A DNA stretch of 64,000 nt from Enterovibrio gelatinilyticus (GTDB lineage Bacteria > Pseudomonadota > Gammaproteobacteria > Enterobacterales > Vibrionaceae). The position numbers were made by a program, and so were the translations under genes. The stretch spans positions 22,018-86,017 of the forward strand of contig NZ_JAJUBC010000023.1 of assembly GCF_028683095.1 (NCBI RefSeq). Direction: 5' to 3'. The notes beneath the pieces were generated by a model that was not told where the DNA came from, did not search any database, and saw only the letters and a program-made list of their open reading frames with translations. This document shows, in pieces, positions 35,169 to 45,251 of the stretch. Position 1 is the stretch's first letter. Each line of letters opens with the position of its first letter.

Positions 35169-36182
35169 ATGGAAGACTTTATCCGACACTTACCCAAAGT
35201 AGAGCTGCACCTTCATATTGAAGGCTCATTGGAGCCAGAACTGATGTTCGAATTGGCGGAACGCAACAACATTACCTTGCCCTACGCCAATGTTGAAGAA
35301 GCTCGCGAGGCTTACCATTTCCATAATCTTCAATCTTTTCTAGATATCTATTATCAAGGCGCCAATGTACTGCTCACAGAACGAGATTTCTTCGATCTTA
35401 CTTGGGCATATTTAATGCGCTGCAAAGCCGACAACGTCATGCACACAGAAATTTTCTTCGATCCGCAAACCCATACTGGCCGTGGCATTGCTTTTGATAC
35501 TGCCATCAACGGTATTTACCACGCATTGCGACAAGGTGAGAAAGAACTTGGTATTACAAGTCAGCTCATCATGTGTTTTTTACGCCACCTGTCAGAAGAG
35601 GCCGCCTTCGAAACCTTAGAACAGGCGAAGCCGCACCTACATCGCCTTGTGGGCGTTGGGTTAGATTCTTCCGAGTTGGGGCACCCGCCTGAGAAATTCG
35701 CCCGTGTATTCGCGGAAGCTCGTGCACTTGGCTTAACCACCGTCGCCCATGCAGGTGAAGAAGGCCCAGCGAGCAATATTTACGATGCCATTGAGTTGCT
35801 TCACGTCAGCCGCGTGGATCATGGCGTGCAATGCACGCAAGATCCGGCGTTAGTCGAACTGTTGGCGCAGACGCGCATGCCGCTCACGGTTTGTCCGCTA
35901 TCCAACATCAAATTGCGAGTGTTTGACCGGATGGAAGATCACAACATTCTCAGCCTGTTGGACAAAGGGCTTTGCGTTACCGTGAACTCTGACGATCCCG
36001 CTTTTTTTGGCGGCTACATGAATGACAACTTCCTTGCCCTCAATCGTGCGCTTTCACCCAGTAAAGAACAGCTCACACAGCTCACGCGCAATGCCATTGA
36101 GGCAGCATTTGTCGACAAAGATACTCGTCAAAGTTTGCATCAAAAACTGGACGACTTTTCGGCAAACCACGGCGTACACTAA
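35169..36182 (+). CDS. adenine deaminase (adenosine deaminase superfamily)
   Basis: A 337-residue zinc enzyme predicted to turn adenine into hypoxanthine for purine salvage. Ligands are visible: [10 protein letters not shown] (His14, His16), TVAHAGEEG (His, Glu), RVDHGVQ (His) and [13 protein letters not shown] (Asp pair). The PAFFGGY variant after the DD pair is typical of the adenine-specific branch (Pseudomonas and yeast Aah1 type) rather than adenosine deaminase. AAGGGAG lies 8 bases before the ATG. It has its own terminator after it and no operon partner. Confidence 0.88.
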   Translation: MEDFIRHLPKVELHLHIEGSLEPELMFELAERNNITLPYANVEEAREAYHFHNLQSFLDIYYQGANVLLTERDFFDLTWAYLMRCKADNVMHTEIFFDPQTHTGRGIAFDTAINGIYHALRQGEKELGITSQLIMCFLRHLSEEAAFETLEQAKPHLHRLVGVGLDSSELGHPPEKFARVFAEARALGLTTVAHAGEEGPASNIYDAIELLHVSRVDHGVQCTQDPALVELLAQTRMPLTVCPLSNIKLRVFDRMEDHNILSLLDKGLCVTVNSDDPAFFGGYMNDNFLALNRALSPSKEQLTQLTRNAIEAAFVDKDTRQSLHQKLDDFSANHGVH

Positions 36183-36236
36183 AGGAATATTCCCCTCACA
36201 GTGTTAACGTGAAGGTGGTTTGAGAAAGCACAGAAA

Positions 36237-36264
36237 GAAAGCGGGCTTGCCCCGCTTTCTTTTC
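36237..36264 (+). terminator. rho-independent terminator
   Basis: Stem GAAAGCGGG / CCCGCTTTC with a 5-base loop and TTTT tail, after adenine deaminase and 15 bp before the amidohydrolase start. Confidence 0.88.
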
Positions 36265-36278
36265 ATCAAGGAGAGACC

Positions 36279-38078
36279 ATGAAAGCCTCGTTGTTTACGC
36301 TCACCGCACTCGCCGTATCATTTTCTGTCTTTGCCGACAGCCCTACAAAGCCCTTTGCTGAGACCATTTACCACAATGCTGACGTCATTACCGTTAATGA
36401 TAATCAGCCAGAGGCCAGCGCCGTTGCAGTGTTAAACGGTAAAATCCTCGCGGTAGGGAGCGATGAAAATGTGCTGAAGTTAGCCGATGCACGTACCAAG
36501 GTGATCGACTTGAAAGGCATCACCATGATCCCAGGATTTGTTGATGCTCACGGTCATGTCATGAACACCGGCCTTCAAGCTGTCTCCGCGAACTTGCTCT
36601 CTCCGCCAGATGGACCAGTCACAGACATTGCCAGCTTACAGACGTCGCTTCGCAAGTGGGCAGAAAAGCCCATCAATAAAGCGCAAGACTTCATCATTGG
36701 GTTTGGCTATGACGACTCGCAATTAAAAGAACAAATACACCCCACCCGATACGATTTAGATGCAGTGTCCACCGAGGTACCCATTCTTATTATTCACCAG
36801 TCAGGGCATTTGGCGGTACTCAACAGTAAAGCGCTCGACATGCTGGGTTTCACCGCCAAAAGTAAGAACCCACCGGGTGGCATAATACGCCGAGTTGCTG
36901 ATAGCAACGTGCCCAATGGTGTGCTTGAAGAATCAGCCTTCTTTGGCGCATTGATCCCACTGTTCACACAAATCAGCCCCGAAGAAAACGAATTGTTGTT
37001 TCAAGCAGGCATGGAGCTTTACGCCAAATATGGTTACACCACGGCCCAAGAAGGCCGAACCATGTCTGACAGTGTCACCACCATGTACGACATCGCTCAG
37101 AAAAAGAAACTGCTGCTCGATGTGGTTGCCTATACCGACATTCAGCTTGGCACCGACATCATGAAACCACCGTACCTAAGCCAAAGCTACAACAATGGCT
37201 TTCGTGTGGGTGGCGTAAAGCTGACGTTAGATGGCTCACCACAAGGCAAAACGGCGTGGCTAACCAAGCCGTATTTGATCCCACCAGAAGGTCAAACTGC
37301 AGGTTACGCAGGCTACCCCATCATGTCTGATGAAGAGGCAGAGAAATACGTGGGCATGGCGATGAAGAACGGTTGGCAGTTGCTAACCCATGCCAATGGC
37401 GATGCCGCGATTGATCAGTACATTCAAGCGGTCGAAAAAGCGACACAGAAATACGGTGCTGGCGAGCGACGCTTCGTTTCTATTCACGCCCAAACAGCGC
37501 GAGAAGACCAAGTACAATCGTTTAAAGATCTCAACGTCATCCCTTCGTTTTTCCCCATGCATACCTTTTATTGGGGTGATTGGCATGCGCAATCGGTATT
37601 AGGCGATGAAAGAGCCGAGAACATATCACCAACAGGCTGGGCATTAGACCGCGACATGATATTCACATCACACCACGATGCTCCCGTCGCATTCCCCAAT
37701 TCCATGCGCGTGTATTCCGCCACGGTAAACCGCATTACACGAAGCGGTCGCATTCTGGGTAAAGACCAACGCGTGTCTTCGATGACCGCACTGAAAGCAC
37801 AAACCATCTGGGCGGCGTATCAGCATTTTGAAGAAGACACCAAAGGCTCGATTGAAGTCGGTAAAGTCGCCGATTTGGTGCTGCTGTCTGACAACCCTCT
37901 GGAGATCAATCCTTTAGAACTTGCTGACATCACGGTGCTTTCAACCATTAAAGAGGGAGAAGTGATATACACCCAAGAGGCCGCCATTGCCGATAATAGT
38001 TGTTCGACATCGAGAAAATGTCAGGCACTCGCGACACACACCTTCATGATCGCGGGGTTGATCCCCCACATTCACTGA
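36279..38078 (+). CDS. exported amidohydrolase (Amidohydro_3, YtcJ-like)
   Basis: A 599-residue hydrolase with a signal peptide (1-19, ending FADS), then a composite beta-sandwich and TIM-barrel: IYHNADVITV, GFVDAHGHVMNTG (HxH metal site), LTHANGDAAID (His), VSIHAQTA (His), SHHDAPV (Asp region) and a C-terminal KVADLVLLSDNPLE. This is the pattern of YtcJ-like metal-dependent amidohydrolases whose substrates are mostly unknown. Location in the periplasm follows from the signal. GGAGAG lies 6 bases before the ATG. The last ~30 residues contain two Cys and may be a disulfide tail. Confidence 0.87.
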   Translation: MKASLFTLTALAVSFSVFADSPTKPFAETIYHNADVITVNDNQPEASAVAVLNGKILAVGSDENVLKLADARTKVIDLKGITMIPGFVDAHGHVMNTGLQAVSANLLSPPDGPVTDIASLQTSLRKWAEKPINKAQDFIIGFGYDDSQLKEQIHPTRYDLDAVSTEVPILIIHQSGHLAVLNSKALDMLGFTAKSKNPPGGIIRRVADSNVPNGVLEESAFFGALIPLFTQISPEENELLFQAGMELYAKYGYTTAQEGRTMSDSVTTMYDIAQKKKLLLDVVAYTDIQLGTDIMKPPYLSQSYNNGFRVGGVKLTLDGSPQGKTAWLTKPYLIPPEGQTAGYAGYPIMSDEEAEKYVGMAMKNGWQLLTHANGDAAIDQYIQAVEKATQKYGAGERRFVSIHAQTAREDQVQSFKDLNVIPSFFPMHTFYWGDWHAQSVLGDERAENISPTGWALDRDMIFTSHHDAPVAFPNSMRVYSATVNRITRSGRILGKDQRVSSMTALKAQTIWAAYQHFEEDTKGSIEVGKVADLVLLSDNPLEINPLELADITVLSTIKEGEVIYTQEAAIADNSCSTSRKCQALATHTFMIAGLIPHIH

Positions 38079-38381
38079 TACGACATTGAACGACACTTCA
38101 TTCAACGACGTCGCCAGCCGAAAAGGGAAATTCAGTTAGGCAGCAAAGCAAGCTGCCTAACTGTCTCGTTGCCAGTGGTACCTGATATTTAACCACCAAT
38201 GCGCAATAAACCCTCCTACCCGCACCTTCTTGTTATTTCACTCATTTCTCTCACGTAATATTTGATGTTCTCTTTTCACTCAATGCGCACTTTGTTGCAT
38301 TTTATCTACACTCACAGATAAGGAAGAAACAAACCGATTTTTCGTGGCGTATGTTCGCCACATTTACCATTTGGGATAGAT
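38079..38381. other. intergenic region
   Basis: Besides the 12-bp hairpin at 38133-38163 nothing was recognised; the right half is AT-rich and probably holds the promoter of the next gene. Confidence 0.4.
38133..38168 (+). terminator. hairpin terminator after amidohydrolase
   Basis: A perfect 12-bp stem CAGTTAGGCAGC / GCTGCCTAACTG around AAAGCAA. The T tail is weak (TCTCGTT), so it may not be fully intrinsic. Confidence 0.6.
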
Positions 38382-39620
38382 ATGCGCATTTTTTCTGCAT
38401 CAACCGACAAGTCCGCTCCTCTGCAGCGCGCTTGGCACTTGCTTCTCAATATGTCGTCGTTCGTTTTTGCATTAGTGCTTATTTACTGTATCTATCGTCT
38501 CTTCCAAACCTACGACTGGGGGCATCCGTTTACCAAGTTCCTCTGTTTTAGCGGGCTGTTTGCACTGGTTCTCACGCTGTTCCGTCACCGAGAACAAACA
38601 GACGACGTGGGCAATCCCATCTTGATCCTCGAATCCCTGTTTGCGGCCTTGTTGCTGGCGCTAATTTTTGCGCGCATGGTGCCCGCCTATGGCGACTTCC
38701 TGTTTGCCGCACCAACGGTCGATATTGGCTACACCACAGAGCACGCCGCCAAACTGCTATTCATTCAGGGTGAAAACCCTTACCTAAGTCAGAGCATTAA
38801 TATCCGACCAGAATTGGCACCGGAGCACCGCGGGTTTCACTACGGGCCGGGCATGATCTTAGGGTATGCTGCCGCCGCCTATTTCCCAGGCATTGGTTAC
38901 AAGTTAACGAGCCTTGTGTTTCTCGCCATCACTGCCGTAGCGCTGTGTTCGTTAGTGGCAGGCTGTTTAGCATCAAGAAGCCAGAATGAAACCAACGACT
39001 GGCAAGTGCGGAGCGCCGTGTTGGCCTCGATGGTGTTGTTATTCTTGCCAGAGCGATTGTGGTACGAAGTGTTGCAAGTCGGCGCGAACGATATCTACCC
39101 CGTGGCACTGTTGCTGTTGGGCTTGGTGTGCGTTCAAAAAGAAAAGTGGTTGCTCGCGGGTGTGTTAATGGGGTTGTCATTCGCCACCAAGTTTTCCCCT
39201 GCCGCTTTCCTGCTCGCGATGTTTTTGCGCAAAGATATTCGGCTGAATTTTTTGATTGGTTGCGCCATTGGTGCATCACCCTTACTGATTTTCCTCGCGT
39301 GGGATCATCAAAGCATGATTGAGAACGTATTCATTCTGCGCTTTAGCCTGAATTTCGACTCCACTAGCCTCTACTCCATCACGCCAGACGTACTGCATGT
39401 GCTGTTCCCGCTCACCCAGCTTTGCGCCCTGCTCTACTTCTTGGTGCGTAACGCCACCCGAACCTTATCTGTTGAAGAAACGGTGGTGTGCTTTACCTTG
39501 CTGCTGATCATTATTGAAGTCACCTTTAAGGAGATTCACGCTAACCATTTGATTTGGTTTTATCCCCTGATCGCTTTTACGGTAGCACTGTACCGACACA
39601 AACTCTTTCCAACCAAATAG
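38382..39620 (+). CDS. polytopic membrane protein, GT87/DUF2029-like
   Basis: A 412-residue protein with roughly 10 spans. The loop TAPTVDIGYTTEHAAKLLFIQGENPY with an acidic residue just after span 3 and the stretch YGPGMILGYAAAAYFPG resemble GT-C type mannosyl/glucosyl transferases of the GT87 family, which use lipid-linked sugars. It is not certain that it is an enzyme. There is no partner gene that would name a glycan. The gene ends 412 bp before gltS. Confidence 0.6.
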   Translation: MRIFSASTDKSAPLQRAWHLLLNMSSFVFALVLIYCIYRLFQTYDWGHPFTKFLCFSGLFALVLTLFRHREQTDDVGNPILILESLFAALLLALIFARMVPAYGDFLFAAPTVDIGYTTEHAAKLLFIQGENPYLSQSINIRPELAPEHRGFHYGPGMILGYAAAAYFPGIGYKLTSLVFLAITAVALCSLVAGCLASRSQNETNDWQVRSAVLASMVLLFLPERLWYEVLQVGANDIYPVALLLLGLVCVQKEKWLLAGVLMGLSFATKFSPAAFLLAMFLRKDIRLNFLIGCAIGASPLLIFLAWDHQSMIENVFILRFSLNFDSTSLYSITPDVLHVLFPLTQLCALLYFLVRNATRTLSVEETVVCFTLLLIIIEVTFKEIHANHLIWFYPLIAFTVALYRHKLFPTK

Positions 39621-40032
39621 CGACAACGAGCAGCGACAAAGTACGCATGAAAAATCCCGTGGCGACGAAGCGTAATAACGTTTGCGTCGCCTTTCCTTCC
39701 TAATTGTTAAATTCGCGACAACCATTCCTATCGATTACTTCTTAAGCTTTCTTCAACGCAACCAAACGATTCGCGGCACGCAGCGTAGAAACATAGCCAT
39801 TGTAGAATCAGGTCAAAATCAGACAGTAAGTGGTTAAAATGCCCCCGAAAGTGAATATATTTTCACTTAGGTACTGTGTTTAACGCGCACAATATGAGAT
39901 AACGTCGCCCTTGCAGCCAATCTGCATACTCGGCGAAGGATGCCGACGTCACTCTTTTAGCTCCATATCCATAAAATCAAAGAACAATTTGCACTCATAC
40001 ATTAAGGAGGATGTTGAGGCTTAAGAGGCTTT
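39621..40032. other. intergenic region upstream of gltS with structured leader
   Basis: Holds a hairpin AAGTGAA/TTCACTT at about 39850-39872 and a branched inverted-repeat structure at 39902-39949. No gene is supported. Confidence 0.5.
39902..39949 (+). promoter_or_regulatory. structured leader candidate upstream of gltS
   Basis: Outer stem ACGTCG (39902-39907) with CGACGT (39944-39949), inner pair CCTT/AAGG and a hairpin GCAG-CCAAT-CTGC nested inside. It lies about 85 bp before the gltS start. No known riboswitch family is recognised; it could be a protein- or ligand-binding leader or chance structure. Confidence 0.35.
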
Positions 40033-41259
40033 ATGAATCAATTAATTTCTGTTGGTGCGCTTGAATCATTTCTGATCGCCATTTTTGTGCTGTTCCTCGG
40101 CCACTTCATCAACGCACGAATCCCTGTACTTAAAAAATTCAACATCCCAGAGCCGATTGTCGGCGGTCTAGTCGTAGCAAGTGCCATTACTGTTTTGCAC
40201 TTCAGAGGCATAGAACTCGACTTCCACTTACCCTTGCAACACACCTTTATGCTGATGTTTTTCGCCACGGTTGGCCTCGCCGCTAACTACACGCAACTCA
40301 TCAAAGGCGGCGCAAAGGTCTTCATATTCCTGGGTGTCGCGTCGCTCTACATCATGATCCAAAATGGGATAGGTGTATCCTTAGCCACCGCCCTTGGCCT
40401 TGACCCATTAATGGGGCTAATAGCCGGTTCAATAACGCTCTCAGGCGGCCACGGCACAGGTGCAGCGTGGGCACAAACCTTCCAAGATGTTTACGGCATG
40501 AACAACGTGCTGGAAATCGCGATGGCATCTGCCACCTTCGGTTTGATCATGGGCGGTATTATCGGCAGCCCTGTCGCACAGCGTTTGATTGATAAAAACA
40601 AACTGCAGTCGCAATACGGCACAACAAACAAAACCCACGACCAATTCCCGGAACTCGTGACTTATAGCGAGAACGAAGAAGATAACGTCACGGCGAAGAA
40701 GGTGATCGAAACTCTGTTCATCTTGCTTATCTGCGTGACTGGCGCAAAGTACCTAGAACAATGGGTAAGCAGCTTCGACATCAAATGGCTGATGATCCCA
40801 GATTTCGTGTATGCGCTGTTCATCGGCGTGGTGATCACCAACTTCGTTGAAGTGAGCAAAGCACAGAAACTGGACGTGGAAACCGTCGATATTCTCGGTA
40901 CTGTGTCCCTCGCGCTGTTCCTCGCCATGGCGTTGATGAGCTTAAAACTGTGGAACATTCTTGATCTGGCGGTGCCTTTCCTCATCATCTTGATTGTGCA
41001 ATCTATGATGCTGGCGGCATTCACCTACTTTGTGACTTACCGCGTAATGGGGCGTAACTACGACGCTGCCGTTATCGCCAGCGGTCACTGTGGCTTTGGC
41101 CTAGGCGCAACCCCAACGGCAGTCATGAATATGGGCTCCGTGGTCAACCGCTTCGGCCCCTCACCACAAGCCTTCATGGTAGTACCGATTGTTGGCGCGT
41201 TCTTCATTGATATCGTTAACCTGATCATCTTACAAACCACGTTGACCATCATTGGCTAA
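40033..41259 (+). CDS. gltS: sodium/glutamate symporter
   Basis: A 408-residue Na+-coupled glutamate importer of the inner membrane with two inverted five-span halves. Family signatures are intact: IPEPIVGGLV, PLMGLIAGSITLSGGHGTGAAWAQTF (first reentrant loop GGHGTG) and GHCGFGLGATPTAVMNMGSVVNRFGPSPQAFMVVPIVGAFFIDIVN (second). The closest match in memory is E. coli GltS (401 aa). AGGAGG lies about 20 bases before the ATG. Single-gene unit with a hairpin at its end. Confidence 0.96.
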   Translation: MNQLISVGALESFLIAIFVLFLGHFINARIPVLKKFNIPEPIVGGLVVASAITVLHFRGIELDFHLPLQHTFMLMFFATVGLAANYTQLIKGGAKVFIFLGVASLYIMIQNGIGVSLATALGLDPLMGLIAGSITLSGGHGTGAAWAQTFQDVYGMNNVLEIAMASATFGLIMGGIIGSPVAQRLIDKNKLQSQYGTTNKTHDQFPELVTYSENEEDNVTAKKVIETLFILLICVTGAKYLEQWVSSFDIKWLMIPDFVYALFIGVVITNFVEVSKAQKLDVETVDILGTVSLALFLAMALMSLKLWNILDLAVPFLIILIVQSMMLAAFTYFVTYRVMGRNYDAAVIASGHCGFGLGATPTAVMNMGSVVNRFGPSPQAFMVVPIVGAFFIDIVNLIILQTTLTIIG

Positions 41260-41272
41260 TGTTTCTTATTGC

Positions 41273-41300
41273 CGCTCTCTCTAGTTGGGAGAGCGGTGAT
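41273..41300 (+). terminator. hairpin after gltS
   Basis: CCGCTCTC / GAGAGCGG with a 9-base loop, but no T run follows. Possible terminator or mRNA-end hairpin. Confidence 0.45.
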
Positions 41301-41479
41301 AATCTGCTGTTCACTTCTTTTTTCGAAAATACTCTTCCACAAACTGTTTCATGACCGCCTCAAATTACAACTTCTACATGCAACACACTGCGGGGACACA
41401 CACCTTAAAATGTCCCATTAGTTCCTCGTTCCATAGAAGCCACCGCCGCCTTGCTAGAATAGGATTGGGCAATCCCTCG

Positions 41480-42607
41480 TTACTCTGACAGATTGACTTC
41501 CTCGGCCGCTCGCTCATTTGCAAACTCAATCCGGCACTGTCCAATCATATTTTCCAGCGACTGTACCGAAAGGCTGGGGTTCCATTGGAGTATGCGGTAT
41601 CTCACGTCAACTGGTTGTGCCAAATGCGTTTGAATGATTTGAGAGCAACTCATAAGTACCAACCTCTCCAAGCGTTTTACTACCTGAGTTGCGCCTTCAA
41701 AATCCGTTCCTGGCAGGATAACGCCAAACTCATCAGAGCTTAAATGTCCAACAAAGTCCCGAGGACGCAATAGACCAAGGCGCATACAGCGGGTAATTCG
41801 ACGTAAAATCTTCACCGTCGCCGTGTGCCCGTAAGTCATTCTATATAAGCGCAATGAATCTACGCTAAGTACGATAATGTGCAATGGAGACTTATCACGA
41901 TTCGCAGCAGCCACTTCTTTCATTAGCGACAGAGAAAAACACTTCTCGTTTTGTAACCCCGTTGTTGCATCAATCAGAGCAACGGTTCCCAACTCTTCGT
42001 TCAAGGTATAGTTCTTATAAATATGCTTTATAGCCGCTCGATACCAGTGCGTAAGGGTCTGCTGAAGCGTAAAGCTCAGGATAAGTCCTGTGAGAAGAAG
42101 CAAGATGTCGATTTTGAAAATATCGGCAAAGTACTCCGTCGGCATAAATAATACACTTCCCAAAATTCCACCAACAAGACCTAAGCCAAGGCCGAGGTAG
42201 AGTGCCGGCGGGTAGCTAAAAAATGCAGAAATTGTAGAGACGGAAAAGATAACGCCGAAGATGAAGTAGGAAAGGCTACCGCCTGAAAACTGCAATAAAA
42301 TGGCGATAACGAGCCACGCTAAAGTACTGAGTACTGCCGTGATCATAGCGGCGTTTTGCCATGTCACGATGTCGGCATGCGTTACTACCCATACACCGTA
42401 ACCAAGGAAAAACAGGGTCGAAAGGGCAACAATGATAACGATGAATACATCATCTGCACTGTGAATCCACACATATTCACCGCTAACAATAAGCGCAAGT
42501 GTAATGAGCGATAGCAGAAGCCTCTTCCATCCCTGTTCCTGTTGATTACGGTTTTGTCGGTCAATATAAGTATCGCTGCTAAAGCGTTCTTCTTTACTCG
42601 GGATCAT
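41480..42607 (-). CDS. membrane GGDEF-like protein with degenerate motif
   Basis: A 375-residue protein with about six spans (residues 28-185) and a C-terminal GGDEF-fold domain (~205-365). The active-site loop is S290-S-D-E-F294 instead of GG(D/E)EF, and the upstream FKxxND/GHxxGD region has become LYRMTYGHTATVKIL. The signature glycines needed for GTP binding are thus absent, so cyclic-di-GMP synthesis is doubtful and a sensory or structural role is more likely. The final ~10 residues are acidic. It is a single-gene unit pointing at gltS. Confidence 0.8.
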   Translation of the reverse strand: MIPSKEERFSSDTYIDRQNRNQQEQGWKRLLLSLITLALIVSGEYVWIHSADDVFIVIIVALSTLFFLGYGVWVVTHADIVTWQNAAMITAVLSTLAWLVIAILLQFSGGSLSYFIFGVIFSVSTISAFFSYPPALYLGLGLGLVGGILGSVLFMPTEYFADIFKIDILLLLTGLILSFTLQQTLTHWYRAAIKHIYKNYTLNEELGTVALIDATTGLQNEKCFSLSLMKEVAAANRDKSPLHIIVLSVDSLRLYRMTYGHTATVKILRRITRCMRLGLLRPRDFVGHLSSDEFGVILPGTDFEGATQVVKRLERLVLMSCSQIIQTHLAQPVDVRYRILQWNPSLSVQSLENMIGQCRIEFANERAAEEVNLSE

Positions 42608-42936
42608 CTAAAAGTGCAGCACAAAAGAATAAGGTTTACAGAATAAAGCGACCCAATCTGTATTCACTTAAATGATTTATGCGATAAATGTGTGAAGCAC
42701 CCATGAAACCTTTTATTTAGTGGCACTAACCATAGAGAAACGAACGACGTACACAGCGTGAAACACAGTGATAGTAAGGGACTTCGGCACTGATAATGAT
42801 AGCTAACCGGACACACACCTTTATATGGCAGAAAACCACCTCAGTTATCTTTCTACCATTGAGCCCAATAACACCCCCTCCCTTGGTTTAGATCAGGAAC
42901 GTAGAAAAACTCGCTGAAATCACACAAGTGCTTAGT
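42608..42936. other. intergenic region
   Basis: AT-rich, no gene, repeat or terminator recognised. Contains the presumed promoter for the GGDEF-like gene and the 3' end of the LysR unit. Confidence 0.4.
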
Positions 42937-43839
42937 TTAAAACTCATTCAGCGAAAACCATTGCTGCAAAGCTTCTGCTGTGGTTTTGATGACTTCGTTT
43001 TTGCGGTCTGTTTTGCGGCTAATAATAAACCAAGTGAGAGGCAGCCCTTGCTTGGTGACAGAAACCGGTGCCACCAGCGCTTGTTTGATAGAGCGTTTGA
43101 GCGCCCAACGGGAAAGAATACTCACACCCAAATCAACAGCGATCATTTCTACAATGGCATCGGTCATTTCCACCACTTGCATGTGTGGCAGGCGAATACC
43201 GGAAGGACGAATAAAGCGTTCATATTCAAAGCCGGGAAGCGCATCCAAACTGTATGTTAGGTATTCGACATCCACCAAATCCTGCGCCTCTATCCAAGGT
43301 TTAGCTGTAAGCGGATGATTTGGGTGAGTTACCAGCACCAATTCATCTTGCATTAGGGTCTTGCAGTCCAGTGCCGGATTCTCTGAACGCGCGGGAGAAA
43401 TAACGATATCGCTTTTTCCCGTTATCAAGGTGGCTTCGGCATCGCGTGTGGCGGCAGCAACAAAATCTATCTGGATCTTTTCTCTGCTAAACGCAAGCGA
43501 TTTAAGAAAACCCGGCACCCAGTGGTAAGCGGAATATTCAGCAATCCCTATTCGGACTAGATGGCTGGCATTGGCAGCAGTGCGTTCAAATTCGTCTTCG
43601 GCGCGCGATAACTCGGGCAACATCGATGAGGCGGTTTGAATCAACGCTTGTCCGGCTGGCGTGGGTTTGAGTCTTCTTCCGTCACGCTCGAATATCGCAC
43701 TTCCCAAACGACGCTCAGCTTCGGCAAGGCGATGGCTCATTGCGGGTTGGGTAACGCCAATGGCATCTGCCGCAGCGCCCAAACTGCCATATTTCCCAAT
43801 CGCATCAAGCAACTGCCAGTGACGGATATCCAGCCTCAT
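42937..43839 (-). CDS. LysR-family regulator
   Basis: A 300-residue LTTR: N-terminal winged HTH (1-60, LDAIGKYGSLGAAADAIGVTQPAMSHRLAEAERRLG split across the usual helices) and a periplasmic-binding-like effector domain (~90-290, FVAAATRDAEATLITGKSDIVISP, MTDAIVEMIAVDLGVSIL). It resembles MetR in its opening residues. It is divergent from an EamA-type transporter and may control it together with itself. The ligand is unknown. Confidence 0.9.
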   Translation of the reverse strand: MRLDIRHWQLLDAIGKYGSLGAAADAIGVTQPAMSHRLAEAERRLGSAIFERDGRRLKPTPAGQALIQTASSMLPELSRAEDEFERTAANASHLVRIGIAEYSAYHWVPGFLKSLAFSREKIQIDFVAAATRDAEATLITGKSDIVISPARSENPALDCKTLMQDELVLVTHPNHPLTAKPWIEAQDLVDVEYLTYSLDALPGFEYERFIRPSGIRLPHMQVVEMTDAIVEMIAVDLGVSILSRWALKRSIKQALVAPVSVTKQGLPLTWFIISRKTDRKNEVIKTTAEALQQWFSLNEF

Positions 43840-43944
43840 ACATGCATCCTTTTTATGTATATATAGAGTTATTCATTAATCATTCTACATAAACATAGCT
43901 AGTATTCTCCCGTCGTTATTTAAAAAGTGGTAGGGAGACGTTTC

Positions 43945-44814
43945 ATGGGCATGTGGATGGTGCTGGCAGCTGCATTGGGTTTCAGTTCGAACCCTTTGCT
44001 GGCGCAGTTGTTGCTGAGTCAAGGATTCTCGCCGGACTCCATCACTCTGTACCGTTTTGCTATTCCGACACTCGTGATGCTGCTTTTACTGAAAAAACGT
44101 CCGGTATTGGATGGTGAATTTCTGCGTTTTATCGCAGTGGGTGGCCTATCGGCACTTGGTATGTTGGCGTTTATGTCGAGTTTAACCAATCTTGAGCCGA
44201 ACGCCGTGATCCTGACCTATTACGCCTACCCTATGTTCGCCATTCTGATTGGCTGGCTTTGTTTCAATAAAACAATGAGCCGCAACCGAATGATTGCCGC
44301 GATGCTCATTGCTATCGCGGTCGGCATTATGCAGGAATCTCAAGATTTTGGTGCTTCTTGGCTCGATTTTATGGTTTGTCTTGCGGCTCCTGTGTCGTTC
44401 GCCGTTGTGATCAATATGTTCTCGCTGCCGCAGAAAACCCAAGATGCAACTGCCCGTATGTTTGCGGCATTGTTGGGTCACATGGTGATTCTTGTCCCTA
44501 TCACGTTGCTCAGCAGCAATACGCTTTCGATGCCAACATCCTTTGACCAGCTCTGGCTGATTCTGGCGCTGGGTGTGTTTTCCGCCGCCTTGCCCCAATA
44601 CCTGTTTTCACGTGGGGCGCAATTAGCAGACATGGAACAAACCACCATGATCAGCAGTTGTGAGGTGGTATTTGCGCTGGGATTAGCGTGGATCTTTTTA
44701 GGTGATGAGATGAATCAAAGTGATGTGATGACCACTGCCCTGATTTTGTTGGCGGGTTTAATCCGCTATGAGGGTATACCTCAGCCGGAGAGGGCAACAG
44801 ATACACATGCTTAA
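43945..44814 (+). CDS. EamA-family (DMT superfamily) transporter
   Basis: A 289-residue inner-membrane protein made of two five-span EamA repeats, as in RhaT/YdcZ-type exporters of metabolites. The second half carries LGVFSAALPQYLFSRGAQLADMEQTTMISSCEVVFALGLAWIFLGDEM, a typical EamA ending. AGGGAG is 7 bases before the ATG at 43945; a GTG 18 bases earlier is a worse start. The divergent LysR gene suggests a regulated export pair. Substrate unknown. Confidence 0.88.
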   Translation: MGMWMVLAAALGFSSNPLLAQLLLSQGFSPDSITLYRFAIPTLVMLLLLKKRPVLDGEFLRFIAVGGLSALGMLAFMSSLTNLEPNAVILTYYAYPMFAILIGWLCFNKTMSRNRMIAAMLIAIAVGIMQESQDFGASWLDFMVCLAAPVSFAVVINMFSLPQKTQDATARMFAALLGHMVILVPITLLSSNTLSMPTSFDQLWLILALGVFSAALPQYLFSRGAQLADMEQTTMISSCEVVFALGLAWIFLGDEMNQSDVMTTALILLAGLIRYEGIPQPERATDTHA

Positions 44815-44837
44815 GCGAAGAACGCAAAAGACCGCCG

Positions 44838-45251
44838 TTAGCCTATTTGTTTACCACGCGGTAATTCCCACGCTCTGTCGTTCTTCTCGAAGCCAACTTT
44901 AGGATAATACTCGCTCGCGGCGGGCGCAGAAATCAGGAACAGTTTGCAGTGATGCCCGAGTTGATCATTCGTTAATTGCATCAGCTTTTTGCCAATACCC
45001 AACCCTTGATACGCATCCTTGACCGCCAAGTCAGAGAGGTAGCAAGCATAGTGAAAATCAGTGATCGAGCGAGACACCCCCACCAGCGCATCACCATCCC
45101 ATGCTGTTACTGTTAAATCCGCATTTTTCACCATACCTTCCATTGTTTCCACATCATCAAGCGGACGACGAGCGCCAAGGCTTGAATGCGCAAGCACGTC
45201 AATGAATTCAGCAGCAGTAATCGCACGGTTTACTTCATAGGTGATTGTCAT
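44838..45251 (-). CDS. GNAT family N-acetyltransferase
   Basis: A 137-residue acetyltransferase with motif A YLSDLAVKDAYQGLGIGKKLMQLT (QxxGIG pyrophosphate loop) and a C-terminal Tyr region SEYYPKVGFEK. Compact, cytosolic, normal length. Acceptor unknown. It is convergent with the EamA gene and single. Confidence 0.88.
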   Translation of the reverse strand: MTITYEVNRAITAAEFIDVLAHSSLGARRPLDDVETMEGMVKNADLTVTAWDGDALVGVSRSITDFHYACYLSDLAVKDAYQGLGIGKKLMQLTNDQLGHHCKLFLISAPAASEYYPKVGFEKNDRAWELPRGKQIG

